Below the pieces are notes generated by a model. The model ran no database searches, was not told the origin of the DNA, and saw nothing but the letters and a program-made list of their open reading frames with translations. 52,511 nucleotides of DNA from Candidatus Levyibacteriota bacterium (GTDB lineage: Bacteria; Patescibacteriota; Microgenomatia; Levybacterales; UBA12049): positions 1-52,511 of the forward strand of contig JACQHJ010000008.1 of NCBI GenBank assembly GCA_016199085.1. The letters are read 5' to 3'. The position numbers and the translations under genes are program-made. Of this stretch, positions 27,383-36,034 are shown piece after piece (position 1 is the first letter of the stretch; every line of letters begins with the position of its first letter).

Positions 27383-29368
27383 TTAGCGGCGAAGCGTTCT
27401 TATCTGATCACGAAGAATTGTAGCCGTCTCAAAATCTAATTCTTTGGCAGCGTTTTGCATCTCTTTTCTTAATTTCTTAATCAGCTTTTCTTTTTCATCT
27501 GGTAGTAAAATCTCTTTTTTTTGAAGAGTTTGAAGATAATTTATTTCTTCTTCCTCCACTTGTTGTTCAACTAATTTTGCTCGTATTGCTTTTTGAATAG
27601 TTTGAGGAGTAATTTGATGTTTTTTATTGTATTCAAGCTGTTTTTTTCTTCTTCTTTCAACTTCTTCTATTGCTGCTTTCATAGATTTTGTAACAGTATC
27701 AGCATACATTATCACCCGGCTGTCAATGTTTCGGGCAGCTCTTCCCATGGTTTGGATAAGGGAAGTCCTGCTTCTTAAAAATCCTTCTTTATCTGCATCC
27801 AAAATAGCAACGAGCGCCACCTCTGGTAGATCAAGACCTTCCCTTAAAAGATTAATACCAACCAAAACGTCATATTCTCCCTCTCTTAGTCTGTCTAAAA
27901 CGTCTTGTCTGTCTAAAGTCTCAATATCTGAGTGAAGATAGGAAATCTTAATATCTCTTTCTTTTAGATATGAAGAAAGGTCTTCGGCCATCCTTTTGGT
28001 AAGCGTCGTAACCAATACTCTTTGTTTTTTGGCAACTGCCTTCTCAATCTCTTTTATTAAATCTTCAATCTGTCCTTTAGTCGGTCTGACGCTAACCTCG
28101 GGATCAACCAGCCCGGTTGGTCTAATAAGCTGTTCTGCAATGCCGTCGTATTGTGTTGCAAGAGAAAGTTCATATTCATCAGGCGTTGCGCTGACATAAA
28201 TAGCCTTATCTATCCTTGTCATAAACTCCTCAAATTTTAATGGTCTATTGTCCAGTGCAGAAGGAAGTCTGAATCCATAATCAATTAATGTCTGTTTTCT
28301 ACTTCTATCCCCGTTATACATTCCTCGAATTTGGGGAACAGTAATGTGTGACTCATCAATTATTGTTAAGTAGTCTTTTGAACACTGTGACATGTAGTTT
28401 AGAAGAGAAAAAGGAGGATCCCCGGGTTTTCTTCCGTCAAAATATCTTGAATAGTTTTCGATACCGTTGACATAGCCAAGCTCCGAGATCATATCCAAGT
28501 CAAAGCTTGTTCGCTGTTGCAGTCTTTGGGCTTCCAAAAGCTTTCCTTCTGCTTTTAGCTGACCAGCCCTTTGCTCCATATCTTTCCTTATTTGCGGAAA
28601 AACATCCTTATATGTAGAAGGGTCTGTCATATAGTGTTTTGCAGGATAAATGACAGTTGAATCAAGGATTTTTACAACGTTTCCGGTTATGGCGCTGAAT
28701 TCGTAAAGCTTGGTTAAAATTCCGTTTTGGACGACAAATCTAAGACCGTTATCTAAGTAAGCGGGAAAAAGATCTATATCTTCACCCCTAACCCTAAAAG
28801 TTCCCCTGGTAAAGCCATAGTCGTTTCTTTCGTATTGCAAATCAGAAAGTCTAGTCAGAATATCCCTTTGATTGATCTTTACTCCCGGTCTAATTTCCAT
28901 TACGAATTTTCCGTATTCGATGGGAGAGCCTAGGTTATAAATACAGGAGACAGATGCAATTACGATTACATCTTTTCGTGTAAGAAGATTTGTCGTAGCA
29001 GACAATCTTAGTTTATCAATCTCTTCATTTATCTCAACCTCTTTTTCAATATATGTATCAGACGAGGGAATATACGCTTCAGGCTGATAGAAATCGTAAT
29101 ATGAAACAAAATATGAAACTGCATTTTCAGGAAAGAAATCCCTAAACTCCTGGTAGAGCTGGCCGGCAAGAGTTTTATTGTGAGAAATGATAAGAGTAGG
29201 CTTTTGAATATTTTGGATGACGTTTGAAATGGAAAATGTTTTTCCAGATCCAGTTGTTCCAAGTAGTACTTGATGTTTTGAATTATTTACAAGACCTTTC
29301 GTCAGTTTCTCAATTGCTTGGGGCTGGTCGCCTGTAGGTTTAAAGTTAGATACTAATTTAAAGCTCAC
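27383..29368 (-). CDS. uvrB: UvrABC excinuclease subunit B
   Basis: A 661-residue damage-verification helicase. Walker A is GTTGSGKT (about 38-45). The beta-hairpin region has YYDFYQPEAYIPSSDTYIEK, motif II is IIDESH, and motifs V-VI are GINLLREGLDLPE and QTMGRAARN. The C-terminal UVR motif (EMQNAAKELDFETATILRDQI), which binds UvrC, is present. The start is GTG at 29368, 6 nt from a TGtTAAAAT extended -10 box, so it is predicted leaderless. Divergent from lexA across 99 bp, consistent with SOS control. Neither uvrA nor uvrC is in the window. Confidence 0.97.
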   Translation of the reverse strand: MSFKLVSNFKPTGDQPQAIEKLTKGLVNNSKHQVLLGTTGSGKTFSISNVIQNIQKPTLIISHNKTLAGQLYQEFRDFFPENAVSYFVSYYDFYQPEAYIPSSDTYIEKEVEINEEIDKLRLSATTNLLTRKDVIVIASVSCIYNLGSPIEYGKFVMEIRPGVKINQRDILTRLSDLQYERNDYGFTRGTFRVRGEDIDLFPAYLDNGLRFVVQNGILTKLYEFSAITGNVVKILDSTVIYPAKHYMTDPSTYKDVFPQIRKDMEQRAGQLKAEGKLLEAQRLQQRTSFDLDMISELGYVNGIENYSRYFDGRKPGDPPFSLLNYMSQCSKDYLTIIDESHITVPQIRGMYNGDRSRKQTLIDYGFRLPSALDNRPLKFEEFMTRIDKAIYVSATPDEYELSLATQYDGIAEQLIRPTGLVDPEVSVRPTKGQIEDLIKEIEKAVAKKQRVLVTTLTKRMAEDLSSYLKERDIKISYLHSDIETLDRQDVLDRLREGEYDVLVGINLLREGLDLPEVALVAILDADKEGFLRSRTSLIQTMGRAARNIDSRVIMYADTVTKSMKAAIEEVERRRKKQLEYNKKHQITPQTIQKAIRAKLVEQQVEEEEINYLQTLQKKEILLPDEKEKLIKKLRKEMQNAAKELDFETATILRDQIRTLRR

Positions 29369-29374
29369 AAACCC

Positions 29375-29383
29375 ATTTTAACA
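29375..29383 (-). promoter_or_regulatory. Extended -10 promoter of uvrB (leaderless GTG)
   Basis: The minus strand reads TGtTAAAAT (-10 at 29375-29380), then 6 nt to the GTG start. No strong -35 box is seen, as often with TGn promoters. Confidence 0.55.
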
Positions 29384-29405
29384 CAATAAGATACAGTAAG
29401 ACTAC

Positions 29406-29435
29406 TTGACAAAGTTTCATTTTTTTTCGTATAAA
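29406..29435 (+). promoter_or_regulatory. Promoter of lexA
   Basis: TTGACA (29406-29411), 18 bp, TATAAA (29430-29435). Predicted leader about 25 nt with a weak AGAGAG site before the ATG at 29468. Confidence 0.6.
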
Positions 29436-29441
29436 ATATAC
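29429..29441. promoter_or_regulatory. Candidate LexA operator (palindrome over the lexA -10 box)
   Basis: GTATA-AAA-TATAC, perfect 5-bp arms with a 3-bp centre, lies directly on the lexA -10 box. It resembles neither the E. coli (CTGT-N8-ACAG) nor the Bacillus SOS box. Autoregulation by LexA is inferred from position only. Confidence 0.35.
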
Positions 29442-29467
29442 ATAGACCCAAAAAGAGAGAAATAAAT

Positions 29468-30094
29468 ATGGCCGGAGTATTATATAGAAAAGAAAGAGAA
29501 GTCTTGGAATTTTTAGCCCAGTTTCAAAGACAATACGGGTATTCTCCAACGCTGTCTGAAATAGCACAAGGAACAGGACACAAAAGCAACTCCACTGTGC
29601 ATACTATTATCAAGTCTTTGGTCGATAAGGGTTATGTCCAAAAATCTGATGGAAACACCAGGCTTTTAAAAATTGTGGATGAAAAAGTGCAATTTTCCCT
29701 TCTTGGCAGCAAACCCGCAATAGAACTGCCGCTTTTGGGATACATAGCCGCAGGGCAACCCCTGGAACCATACAGTGACCCGAATGCATCTTTTTTTGTC
29801 TCCGCGTCCCTTTTGTCAGGAAAAAATACAGCCTATGTATTACAGGTAAAGGGCAGGTCAATGATTGAAGACGGAATATTAGACGGAGACTATGTGGTAA
29901 TAGAAAAAGTAACGGAAGCTGCAAACGGAGAAATAGTCGTAGCCATGGTTGATGATAATCTGGCAACTTTAAAAAAGTTCTATAAAGAAGACGGCAGAGT
30001 TATTTTAAAGCCTGCGAATTCGGAAATGGCACCTATTTATCCCACCAAACTTACCATACAGGGAAAAGTGGTGGGACTTGTCAGAAAGTTTTAA
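29468..30094 (+). CDS. lexA: SOS repressor LexA
   Basis: A 208-residue repressor-protease. The N-terminal winged helix (about 1-68) has YGYSPTLSEIAQGTGHKSNSTVH. The self-cleavage site is Ala95-Gly96 in GYIAAGQPLE. The catalytic dyad is Ser131 (KGRSMIEDGI) and Lys169 (LATLKKF). All residues needed for RecA-stimulated autoproteolysis are present. It represses DNA-damage genes; the divergent uvrB is an obvious candidate target. The end is 4 bp from the convergent dedA end. Confidence 0.96.
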   Translation: MAGVLYRKEREVLEFLAQFQRQYGYSPTLSEIAQGTGHKSNSTVHTIIKSLVDKGYVQKSDGNTRLLKIVDEKVQFSLLGSKPAIELPLLGYIAAGQPLEPYSDPNASFFVSASLLSGKNTAYVLQVKGRSMIEDGILDGDYVVIEKVTEAANGEIVVAMVDDNLATLKKFYKEDGRVILKPANSEMAPIYPTKLTIQGKVVGLVRKF

Positions 30095-30098
30095 AAGT

Positions 30099-30722
30099 TT
30101 ATTTTCTAAACTTAATGATTTTTAACTTGTGGTTTATGTACCACAAAGCGCCGAGGATAAAGACTGCGGCAATCAAAATCTCAAACCTTCTGTAAATTGG
30201 CTCCAATGAATGCCACTCATTTCCAAAATAGACACCTACGTATGTAAGAAGGGCTGACCAGATAAAAGAACCGATAAATGTATAAAAAGAGAATTTCCAA
30301 ATATTCATTTCAGCAAGTCCGGCAGGGAGTGAAATAAACGTTCGCACAGCAGGCAGTACTCTTGAGAAAAATGCAACAAAGTCTCCGTACTTTTTAAGAA
30401 GATGTACTCCTTTTAGATAATCATGCTCTGTGACTAATAAGAATTTTCCGTATTTGTTGACCAATTTTAGTATCACGTGTTCTTCAAGATAAAAACCGAG
30501 GCCGTAGGCAATAAGAGAGCCTACGAGGTTTCCTACAGTTCCGGCAAGAACTACTAACCAAAAATTTAGTTTTCCCTGCTCAACCAGGAAACCTGCAAAA
30601 GGCATTGTTACTTCAGAGGGGATAGGAATTAAGGCGGACTCAAGCGTCATTAGAACAAACACGCCGAGATAGCCAGTAGATTCGATTAGTTGTATAATAA
30701 AGCCTGTTAAAAGTTCTAGCAT
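30099..30722 (-). CDS. DedA family membrane protein
   Basis: A 207-residue VTT/DedA membrane protein with four to five hydrophobic segments. The re-entrant loop signatures PIPSEVTMPFAGFLV and FFSRVLPAVRTFISLPAGLAEM are present. The family includes polyprenyl-phosphate and phospholipid flippases and affects proton-motive force. The ATG abuts the ATG of divergent rsmI (CATATG, no base between). A TATAAA box 8 nt upstream of its start, inside rsmI, would give a nearly leaderless mRNA. Confidence 0.9.
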   Translation of the reverse strand: MLELLTGFIIQLIESTGYLGVFVLMTLESALIPIPSEVTMPFAGFLVEQGKLNFWLVVLAGTVGNLVGSLIAYGLGFYLEEHVILKLVNKYGKFLLVTEHDYLKGVHLLKKYGDFVAFFSRVLPAVRTFISLPAGLAEMNIWKFSFYTFIGSFIWSALLTYVGVYFGNEWHSLEPIYRRFEILIAAVFILGALWYINHKLKIIKFRK

Positions 30723-31418
30723 ATGGGCAATTTATACATTGTAGCAACACCTATAGGCAATTTACAAGACATAACACTAAGGGCACTAGAAACCCTGGAA
30801 GAGGTTGATTTTATTGCATCTGAGGATACAAGAAAAACAACAATTCTAATCAATAATTTCTTTAAAGGAAAAGAAAGGCTGATGCAGGACAAGCTTTTTT
30901 CATACTATGAACAGGTTGAAGTGCAAAAAATACCTCAGGTTGTAAACTTGCTTAAAAACGGGAAAAACGTAGCTTTGGTATCAGATGCGGGTACGCCCGC
31001 AGTTTCAGATCCCGGGTTTAAGTTAATCAGGGAATGCATAAAAGAGGGGATTAGCGTCATTTCGATTCCGGGTCCGAGTTCTATTTTACCCTCTCTTACG
31101 TCATCAGGACTTCCAACCGACAAGTTTTTGTTCTTAGGATTCTTACCTCAAAAACCAGGACACAGAGTTAAGCTTTTGGAAAATCTTAGAGAAAGCCTTA
31201 AATTTATAAATTCAACTGTAATTATCTTTGAATCGCCGTATAAGCTGGTAAAAAGCCTTTTGGATATAGAAAAGGTTTTCGGAGATATAGAAGTAGTAAT
31301 CGTAAGAGAAATTACAAAAATTCACGAAGAGATAAAAAAAGATAAAATATCTAACCTTTTAGATTTTTATAAAGGAAAAATAAAGGGAGAAATCGTAATT
31401 CTATTTAACCTAAAGTGA
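30723..31418 (+). CDS. rsmI: 16S rRNA (cytidine-1402 2'-O)-methyltransferase
   Basis: A 231-residue SAM-dependent methyltransferase of the tetrapyrrole methylase fold: LYIVATPIGNLQDITLRAL at the N-terminus, DFIASEDTRKT, SDAGTPAVSDPG, and SIPGPSSILPSLTSSGLPTDKF. The C-terminal RsmI HTH extension of about 50 residues is absent, so the enzyme is shorter than in E. coli (286). Divergent from dedA with adjoining start codons; it overlaps the convergent eno end by 9 bp. Confidence 0.95.
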   Translation: MGNLYIVATPIGNLQDITLRALETLEEVDFIASEDTRKTTILINNFFKGKERLMQDKLFSYYEQVEVQKIPQVVNLLKNGKNVALVSDAGTPAVSDPGFKLIRECIKEGISVISIPGPSSILPSLTSSGLPTDKFLFLGFLPQKPGHRVKLLENLRESLKFINSTVIIFESPYKLVKSLLDIEKVFGDIEVVIVREITKIHEEIKKDKISNLLDFYKGKIKGEIVILFNLK

Positions 31419-32669
31419 TTTTAATTGGCTTTCGATTGATAAAAGCCTATTGTATTTAGCGACCCTTTCACCTCTGACTGGTGCTCCAAACTTTACGTAA
31501 TCGGCTGAAACAGCTACGGCAAAGTCCGCTATAAAATCGTCGTTTGTCTCTCCGCTTCTATGCGACACGACTACTTTAAGCCCTGCCTGTTTTGCCATTT
31601 CACAAACAGCCAAAGACTCAAGAATTGTACCAATCTGGTTAGGCTTAATAATTACTCCGCTTAAGGCACTTTTTGATATTGCTTCGGAGAGTCTGAAGGG
31701 ATTTGTTGCAACAAGATCGTCTCCAACTATTAGCGTCTGCTGACTCATGGTAGCATAAAGCTCTTTCCATCCTTCCCAGTCGTCCTCTGCAAGTCCGTCC
31801 TCAAGGTATAAAAGATGGAACTGTTCGTTGACCATCTTATAAAACATGATTAAATCCTTTGAAGTAAGGGTTGTTGATTTATCTCTAATCATATATTTAT
31901 TCTCGTTGTAAAAGTTATTCGCTGCGGCATCAAGACCTAAAAACATGTCAAAACCAACTCTCAAATTAGCCGCTTCCAGGGCCTGTTTTATTAAAAGTAA
32001 GGCATCCTGGTTTGAAGAAAGCTTGGGAGAAAAACCGCCCTCATAGCCGATTAAAGACGATAGATTATTGCTTTCGATTGCTTTTTTCAGCGCAAAATAA
32101 ACATTTGTCCCAAGCTGGAGGCTTTCCGAGTATTTCTTGCTTGTTGCGGGAATGATCAAAAATTCCTGGAAGTCGATACTGCCGCCTCCGTGTACTCCGC
32201 CGTTTATGATGTTAAAACAAGGTGTAGGAATTTTAAGTGGAGCATCGTCTTTTTTTACAAATTCGCGTAAATACAAAAATAATGGAAGTACAGCGCTTCT
32301 GGCCGAGGCTTTTGCAACTGCAATGGAAACGGATAAAATAGCGTTTGCACCGATTTTGCTTTTGTTGGGTGTTGCGTCTAATTCAATCATCTTTTTGTCA
32401 ACTTGTTGCTGATTTGAAGCTTCAAGCCCTGTTAAAAGGGGAGTAAGTACTTTATGAATGCTACCTATGGCATTTAAGACTCCGTTGCCGTTAAATCTTT
32501 TTGGATCGTTATCTTTTAAATCAACTGCTTCATATTTACCTACAGATGTACCGCTTGGAACAGAAGCAATACCGACGGCTCCGTCACTTAGTATAACCGT
32601 TGTTTCAATTGTGGGCTCGCCTTTGGCGTTTAATATTTCCCTTGCAGAGATTTGTTTTATTTTTGCCAT
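31410..32669 (-). CDS. eno: Enolase
   Basis: A 419-residue enzyme that converts 2-phosphoglycerate to phosphoenolpyruvate. The mobile loop Ser (VPSGTSVG), metal ligands (GLDAAANNFY, YLEDGLAEDDW, VGDDLVATN), the catalytic Lys in IIKPNQIGT, and SHRSGET near the C-terminus are all present. Variant positions compared with typical enolases include NGGVHGGGSIDFQEF (usually NGGxHADN) and GAPVRGERVAKYN (usually GAPxRSER). The enzyme is divergent but apparently functional. Followed upstream by ppsA on the same strand (5 bp gap), a PEP-linked pair. Confidence 0.95.
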   Translation of the reverse strand: MAKIKQISAREILNAKGEPTIETTVILSDGAVGIASVPSGTSVGKYEAVDLKDNDPKRFNGNGVLNAIGSIHKVLTPLLTGLEASNQQQVDKKMIELDATPNKSKIGANAILSVSIAVAKASARSAVLPLFLYLREFVKKDDAPLKIPTPCFNIINGGVHGGGSIDFQEFLIIPATSKKYSESLQLGTNVYFALKKAIESNNLSSLIGYEGGFSPKLSSNQDALLLIKQALEAANLRVGFDMFLGLDAAANNFYNENKYMIRDKSTTLTSKDLIMFYKMVNEQFHLLYLEDGLAEDDWEGWKELYATMSQQTLIVGDDLVATNPFRLSEAISKSALSGVIIKPNQIGTILESLAVCEMAKQAGLKVVVSHRSGETNDDFIADFAVAVSADYVKFGAPVRGERVAKYNRLLSIESQLKSL

Positions 32670-32674
32670 ATTTA

Positions 32675-34939
32675 CTATCTATTTAACAATTCTTTTTCAA
32701 AATGTGCAATAAGTTTTCTTGTATTTTCTATTGCATCAGGAGATACAGAAACGCTTGTAATACCAAGTCCTACGAGCCTTTTAACAAGTTCAGGATAGGT
32801 TGAAACAGCCTGTCCGCACATTGATGTAGTCACGTGGTGTTTGTTGGCTACCCTGATTGTCTCTTCAAATGCCCATAAAGCCGCAGGATTCATTTCATCG
32901 AATTCGTGGGCGACTTCAAAATTATCCCTGTCCGTTCCCAAAACAAGCATTGTCAAGTCGTTTGAGCCGATCGATACCCCGTCAATTCCAATTTCAATGA
33001 ATTTTTCAAGCTCAATGACGTTTGAAGGAATTTCTACCATCATCCAAAGCTTGAATGTCTCAGATCTGTGCAGGCCGAAATCGGTTATGATTTTTTTAAC
33101 CTTAACAAGTTCGTCAACTGTTCTTATAAAGGGGATCATTATCCAAAGGTTTTTGTATCCCATTTTATCCCTGACCATTCTTATAGCCTCTAGCTCGAGC
33201 CTGAACACTTCCGGATCGTGGATATATCTAAAAGCACCTCTGTAACCTAGCATCGGATTTGGTTCGTTTGGTTCATAGTCCTTTCCTCCCACAAGGTTTC
33301 TGTATTCATTGGTTTTAAAGTCAGATGCTCTATAGACAACCGGACGCGGTGAGAAAGCAGAACAGAATTTAGCAATGTCCGTTGCCAAATGCTCAATGAA
33401 CTCATGGCGCTTTCCGTCTTTTATCATTTTCTTTGGATGTGTCCCGATTCCTGCCATCATAAATTCGGCACGTAAGAGTCCTACGCCGTCGACGTTTCTG
33501 GCTGCATTTCTGTCGGCAAGTTCAGGTTCCGCCAGGTTTACATAGACTTTTGTTGCAGTTTTTAAGTCTTTTGTAACAATGGTTTGTTTTGCACCGGCAG
33601 TTGCATAACCGCCTTCATAAACCTCTCCTTTTGTACCGTCAACTGTTACGATATTTTCGTTTTTAAGTTTTTTTGTGGCATCCTGGGTTCCTACGACTGC
33701 TGGAATACCCAGTTCTCTTGATATGATCGCGGCATGCGAAGTCTTTCCTCCCAAATCGGTGATAACTGCAACTGCTTTTTTCATAGCGGGAACATAGTCC
33801 GGATTAGTCATCGGAGTAACTAGAACGTCACCAGGTATCACCTTATCAATTTCTTTTGCAGATAACACTATCTTTACCGGGCCGCTTGAAATACCCGGAC
33901 TTGCGGAATCTCCCTTTAAGATAAGCTTGGAAGCGGGGATATGTTCTACGGTTTTTTCCCGTTGCTTCTCGCTATGAGTTGTCGTCACAGCTCTAGTTTG
34001 CACTATATAGATGGTTTTTCTCTCAATTGCCCATTCAATGTCTTGGGGAAAATAATAATGTTTTTCAATAGCTTTGCCAGTCTTTGCCAGCTCAATTATC
34101 TGGCTGTCAGTTATTTTTTGTTTAGTAGAGTCTTTTTTGGAAAGCTTTATTTTTTTATTTGTAGCTCCTTTTTTTTCAAGAAGATGATCCTGGACGCCAA
34201 TTTTTTTATTTAATATCTTAAATTCCTTGCTATCCACCTCGTAATGGTCAGGGTTTACTTCTCCCTGGACAATCATTTCCCCAAGGCCCAAAATAGCCTC
34301 AATTACGACCTTTGATTTGTCATTTGTGACAGGATCAATCGTAAACATAACGCCAGACTTGTCTGATTCAACCATTTTTTGGACAACGAGAGCAATACCT
34401 GTTTTTATATGATCAAATTTCTGCTGGTGTCTGTAAAAAATGGCTCTTGATTCAAAAAGAGAAGTCCAGCCCTGTTTTATCTTTTCTATTAAAACTGCAT
34501 CACCAAGGACGTTTAAATATGTTTCCTGCTGTCCTGCAAATGAAGCGTTTGCCAAATCTTCTGCTGTTGCTGATGACCTGACTGCGACCAATGGTTCTTT
34601 AAAAGCAGTCCCTAGCTTTCTATATGCTTCAAGGATTTCCGCGATCAACTCTTTTGAAAGACTATGGGAAACAATCATTTTTTTAATATGCTCTGAAACC
34701 TGATTAAGTGATTTAGGATTGTCAAAATTAGCAGAGGAAATCAAGTGTTTAATTTTTATGGCCAGATTGTTTTCCCTTATAAAGTCATAGTATGCGTGGG
34801 AAGTTAAAACAAAGCCCGGTGGAACATTAAAGCCTGCTTTGGTTATTTCTCCAAGATTTGCGCCTTTTCCGCCTACGAGTGAAACATCTTCTTTATCAAT
34901 CTTGTCAAACCAGAGTATATGATGGGCAGAATCAGCCAT
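32675..34939 (-). CDS. ppsA: Phosphoenolpyruvate synthase
   Basis: A 754-residue three-domain enzyme interconverting pyruvate + ATP and PEP + AMP. The N-terminal ATP-grasp domain has GGKGANLGEI and VRSSATAEDLANASFAGQQET. The swivelling phosphohistidine domain has the active His in LGGKTSHAAIISRELG (about residue 403). The C-terminal PEP-binding barrel has the catalytic Cys in TSMCGQAVS (about 707). It lies 5 bp upstream of eno on the same strand, suggesting a lower-glycolysis or gluconeogenesis unit. Confidence 0.95.
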   Translation of the reverse strand: MADSAHHILWFDKIDKEDVSLVGGKGANLGEITKAGFNVPPGFVLTSHAYYDFIRENNLAIKIKHLISSANFDNPKSLNQVSEHIKKMIVSHSLSKELIAEILEAYRKLGTAFKEPLVAVRSSATAEDLANASFAGQQETYLNVLGDAVLIEKIKQGWTSLFESRAIFYRHQQKFDHIKTGIALVVQKMVESDKSGVMFTIDPVTNDKSKVVIEAILGLGEMIVQGEVNPDHYEVDSKEFKILNKKIGVQDHLLEKKGATNKKIKLSKKDSTKQKITDSQIIELAKTGKAIEKHYYFPQDIEWAIERKTIYIVQTRAVTTTHSEKQREKTVEHIPASKLILKGDSASPGISSGPVKIVLSAKEIDKVIPGDVLVTPMTNPDYVPAMKKAVAVITDLGGKTSHAAIISRELGIPAVVGTQDATKKLKNENIVTVDGTKGEVYEGGYATAGAKQTIVTKDLKTATKVYVNLAEPELADRNAARNVDGVGLLRAEFMMAGIGTHPKKMIKDGKRHEFIEHLATDIAKFCSAFSPRPVVYRASDFKTNEYRNLVGGKDYEPNEPNPMLGYRGAFRYIHDPEVFRLELEAIRMVRDKMGYKNLWIMIPFIRTVDELVKVKKIITDFGLHRSETFKLWMMVEIPSNVIELEKFIEIGIDGVSIGSNDLTMLVLGTDRDNFEVAHEFDEMNPAALWAFEETIRVANKHHVTTSMCGQAVSTYPELVKRLVGLGITSVSVSPDAIENTRKLIAHFEKELLNR

Positions 34940-34990
34940 ATCTATACAATATTATGAGATTATTTTGCAAAATTTACAAGGGGATTTATC

Positions 34991-36034
34991 TTATTTTGCA
35001 AGCTTTTCTTTAAAATAGTCAACCCAGGGGATAAGGCTTGGGTCTTCGTTATATAAAATACCAAGATAAAAAGTTATATATCCTCCAAAAGACAAGGTGC
35101 TTAGCGACTGGGATAATTCCGTTGTGCCAAATGGAGTAAGATGCTCGCTTTCAATACCGTTTTGAGAAACAACGTCCTCGGTCAATGCTATTCTTTTTTT
35201 GTATTTTTCATTGTAAAACTGACTATCCAGAAATAATACTTTAATTTTTAAATCTTTGGGATACTTAAACCCCTCCATTAGATGATGATTAAGCTCAGGA
35301 ATGTCCTCAAAAGCTGCAAAAGTCTTTGAAGTCTCATTAAACTGATTTCTTAAAACGTGTGCATTTCCGTTTAGAAATCCGCAGGACATTATTAGAGGGA
35401 AGTATCCGACAAATTTTTGGGACAGTTCAACTGCCTTATTTTGAATATTTTGCCGGTTTTGTCTAAGTTCTGAAACGACCTTATTGATTTCACCATCAGT
35501 TACGGATAAGAGATTGAATTTTGTCAAAAGAGCAATTGTTCCAATTGCCATATAGCCAGTTCCGAGTCTTGGTTGTCCGGAAGGATTGTTTTTTGCAGCA
35601 AACTGTAAAAAGGGAAGACTGTTCTCTTTGAAAAATTCCGCAAGCTTTCCTCCGTTTGTGATACCCGTAACCGTTAAGCCTTTTTCTAAAGCTTGATTTG
35701 CGCAAGCCAGTGATTCTTCTGTCGATCCAGAATAACTTGAGAGAATAATAAGGCTTTTTTTGGTTGCAAATGCGGGAAGATCGTAGTCATTGTTAGAAAT
35801 TAAAGGAATCTTAAGACTGTTTTTAAAAAGAGACTGGATTATGTATCCGCTATATGCTGATCCTCCCATACCGCAAAGAATTATATTGTCAAAATCCTTG
35901 TAACTGGCTGGGAAACTTAGCGTTTTTGCATCCTTCCAGATTTGTTCAACCTGGTCAAAAAGCATACCAGTTGATCCAAAGACGTTTTTTGGGTCAAGAT
36001 CTTTAAACGCAGCTGGGTTATTTAAATCAATCAT
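34991..36034 (-). CDS. Bifunctional phosphoglucose/phosphomannose isomerase (SIS domains)
   Basis: A 347-residue protein with two SIS domains. The first has ILCGMGGSAYSGY and LSSYSGSTEESL (about 50-105). The C-terminal half with HHLMEGF and the LTPFGTTELSQSLSTLSFGGY region fits the small archaeal/bacterial bifunctional PGI/PMI family. It would interconvert fructose-6-P with glucose-6-P and mannose-6-P. It overlaps the downstream end of the phosphohexomutase gene by 4 bp, forming a sugar-phosphate module. Confidence 0.85.
   Translation of the reverse strand: MIDLNNPAAFKDLDPKNVFGSTGMLFDQVEQIWKDAKTLSFPASYKDFDNIILCGMGGSAYSGYIIQSLFKNSLKIPLISNNDYDLPAFATKKSLIILSSYSGSTEESLACANQALEKGLTVTGITNGGKLAEFFKENSLPFLQFAAKNNPSGQPRLGTGYMAIGTIALLTKFNLLSVTDGEINKVVSELRQNRQNIQNKAVELSQKFVGYFPLIMSCGFLNGNAHVLRNQFNETSKTFAAFEDIPELNHHLMEGFKYPKDLKIKVLFLDSQFYNEKYKKRIALTEDVVSQNGIESEHLTPFGTTELSQSLSTLSFGGYITFYLGILYNEDPSLIPWVDYFKEKLAK

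Noticed and set aside
27593-28199. Plus-strand open frames opposite uvrB
   Set aside because: Antisense shadows of a highly conserved gene.
30095-30113. AAGTTTA-ttttc-TAAACTT hairpin between lexA and dedA ends as a bidirectional terminator
   Set aside because: Only AT-rich pairs and no U tract; too weak to call.
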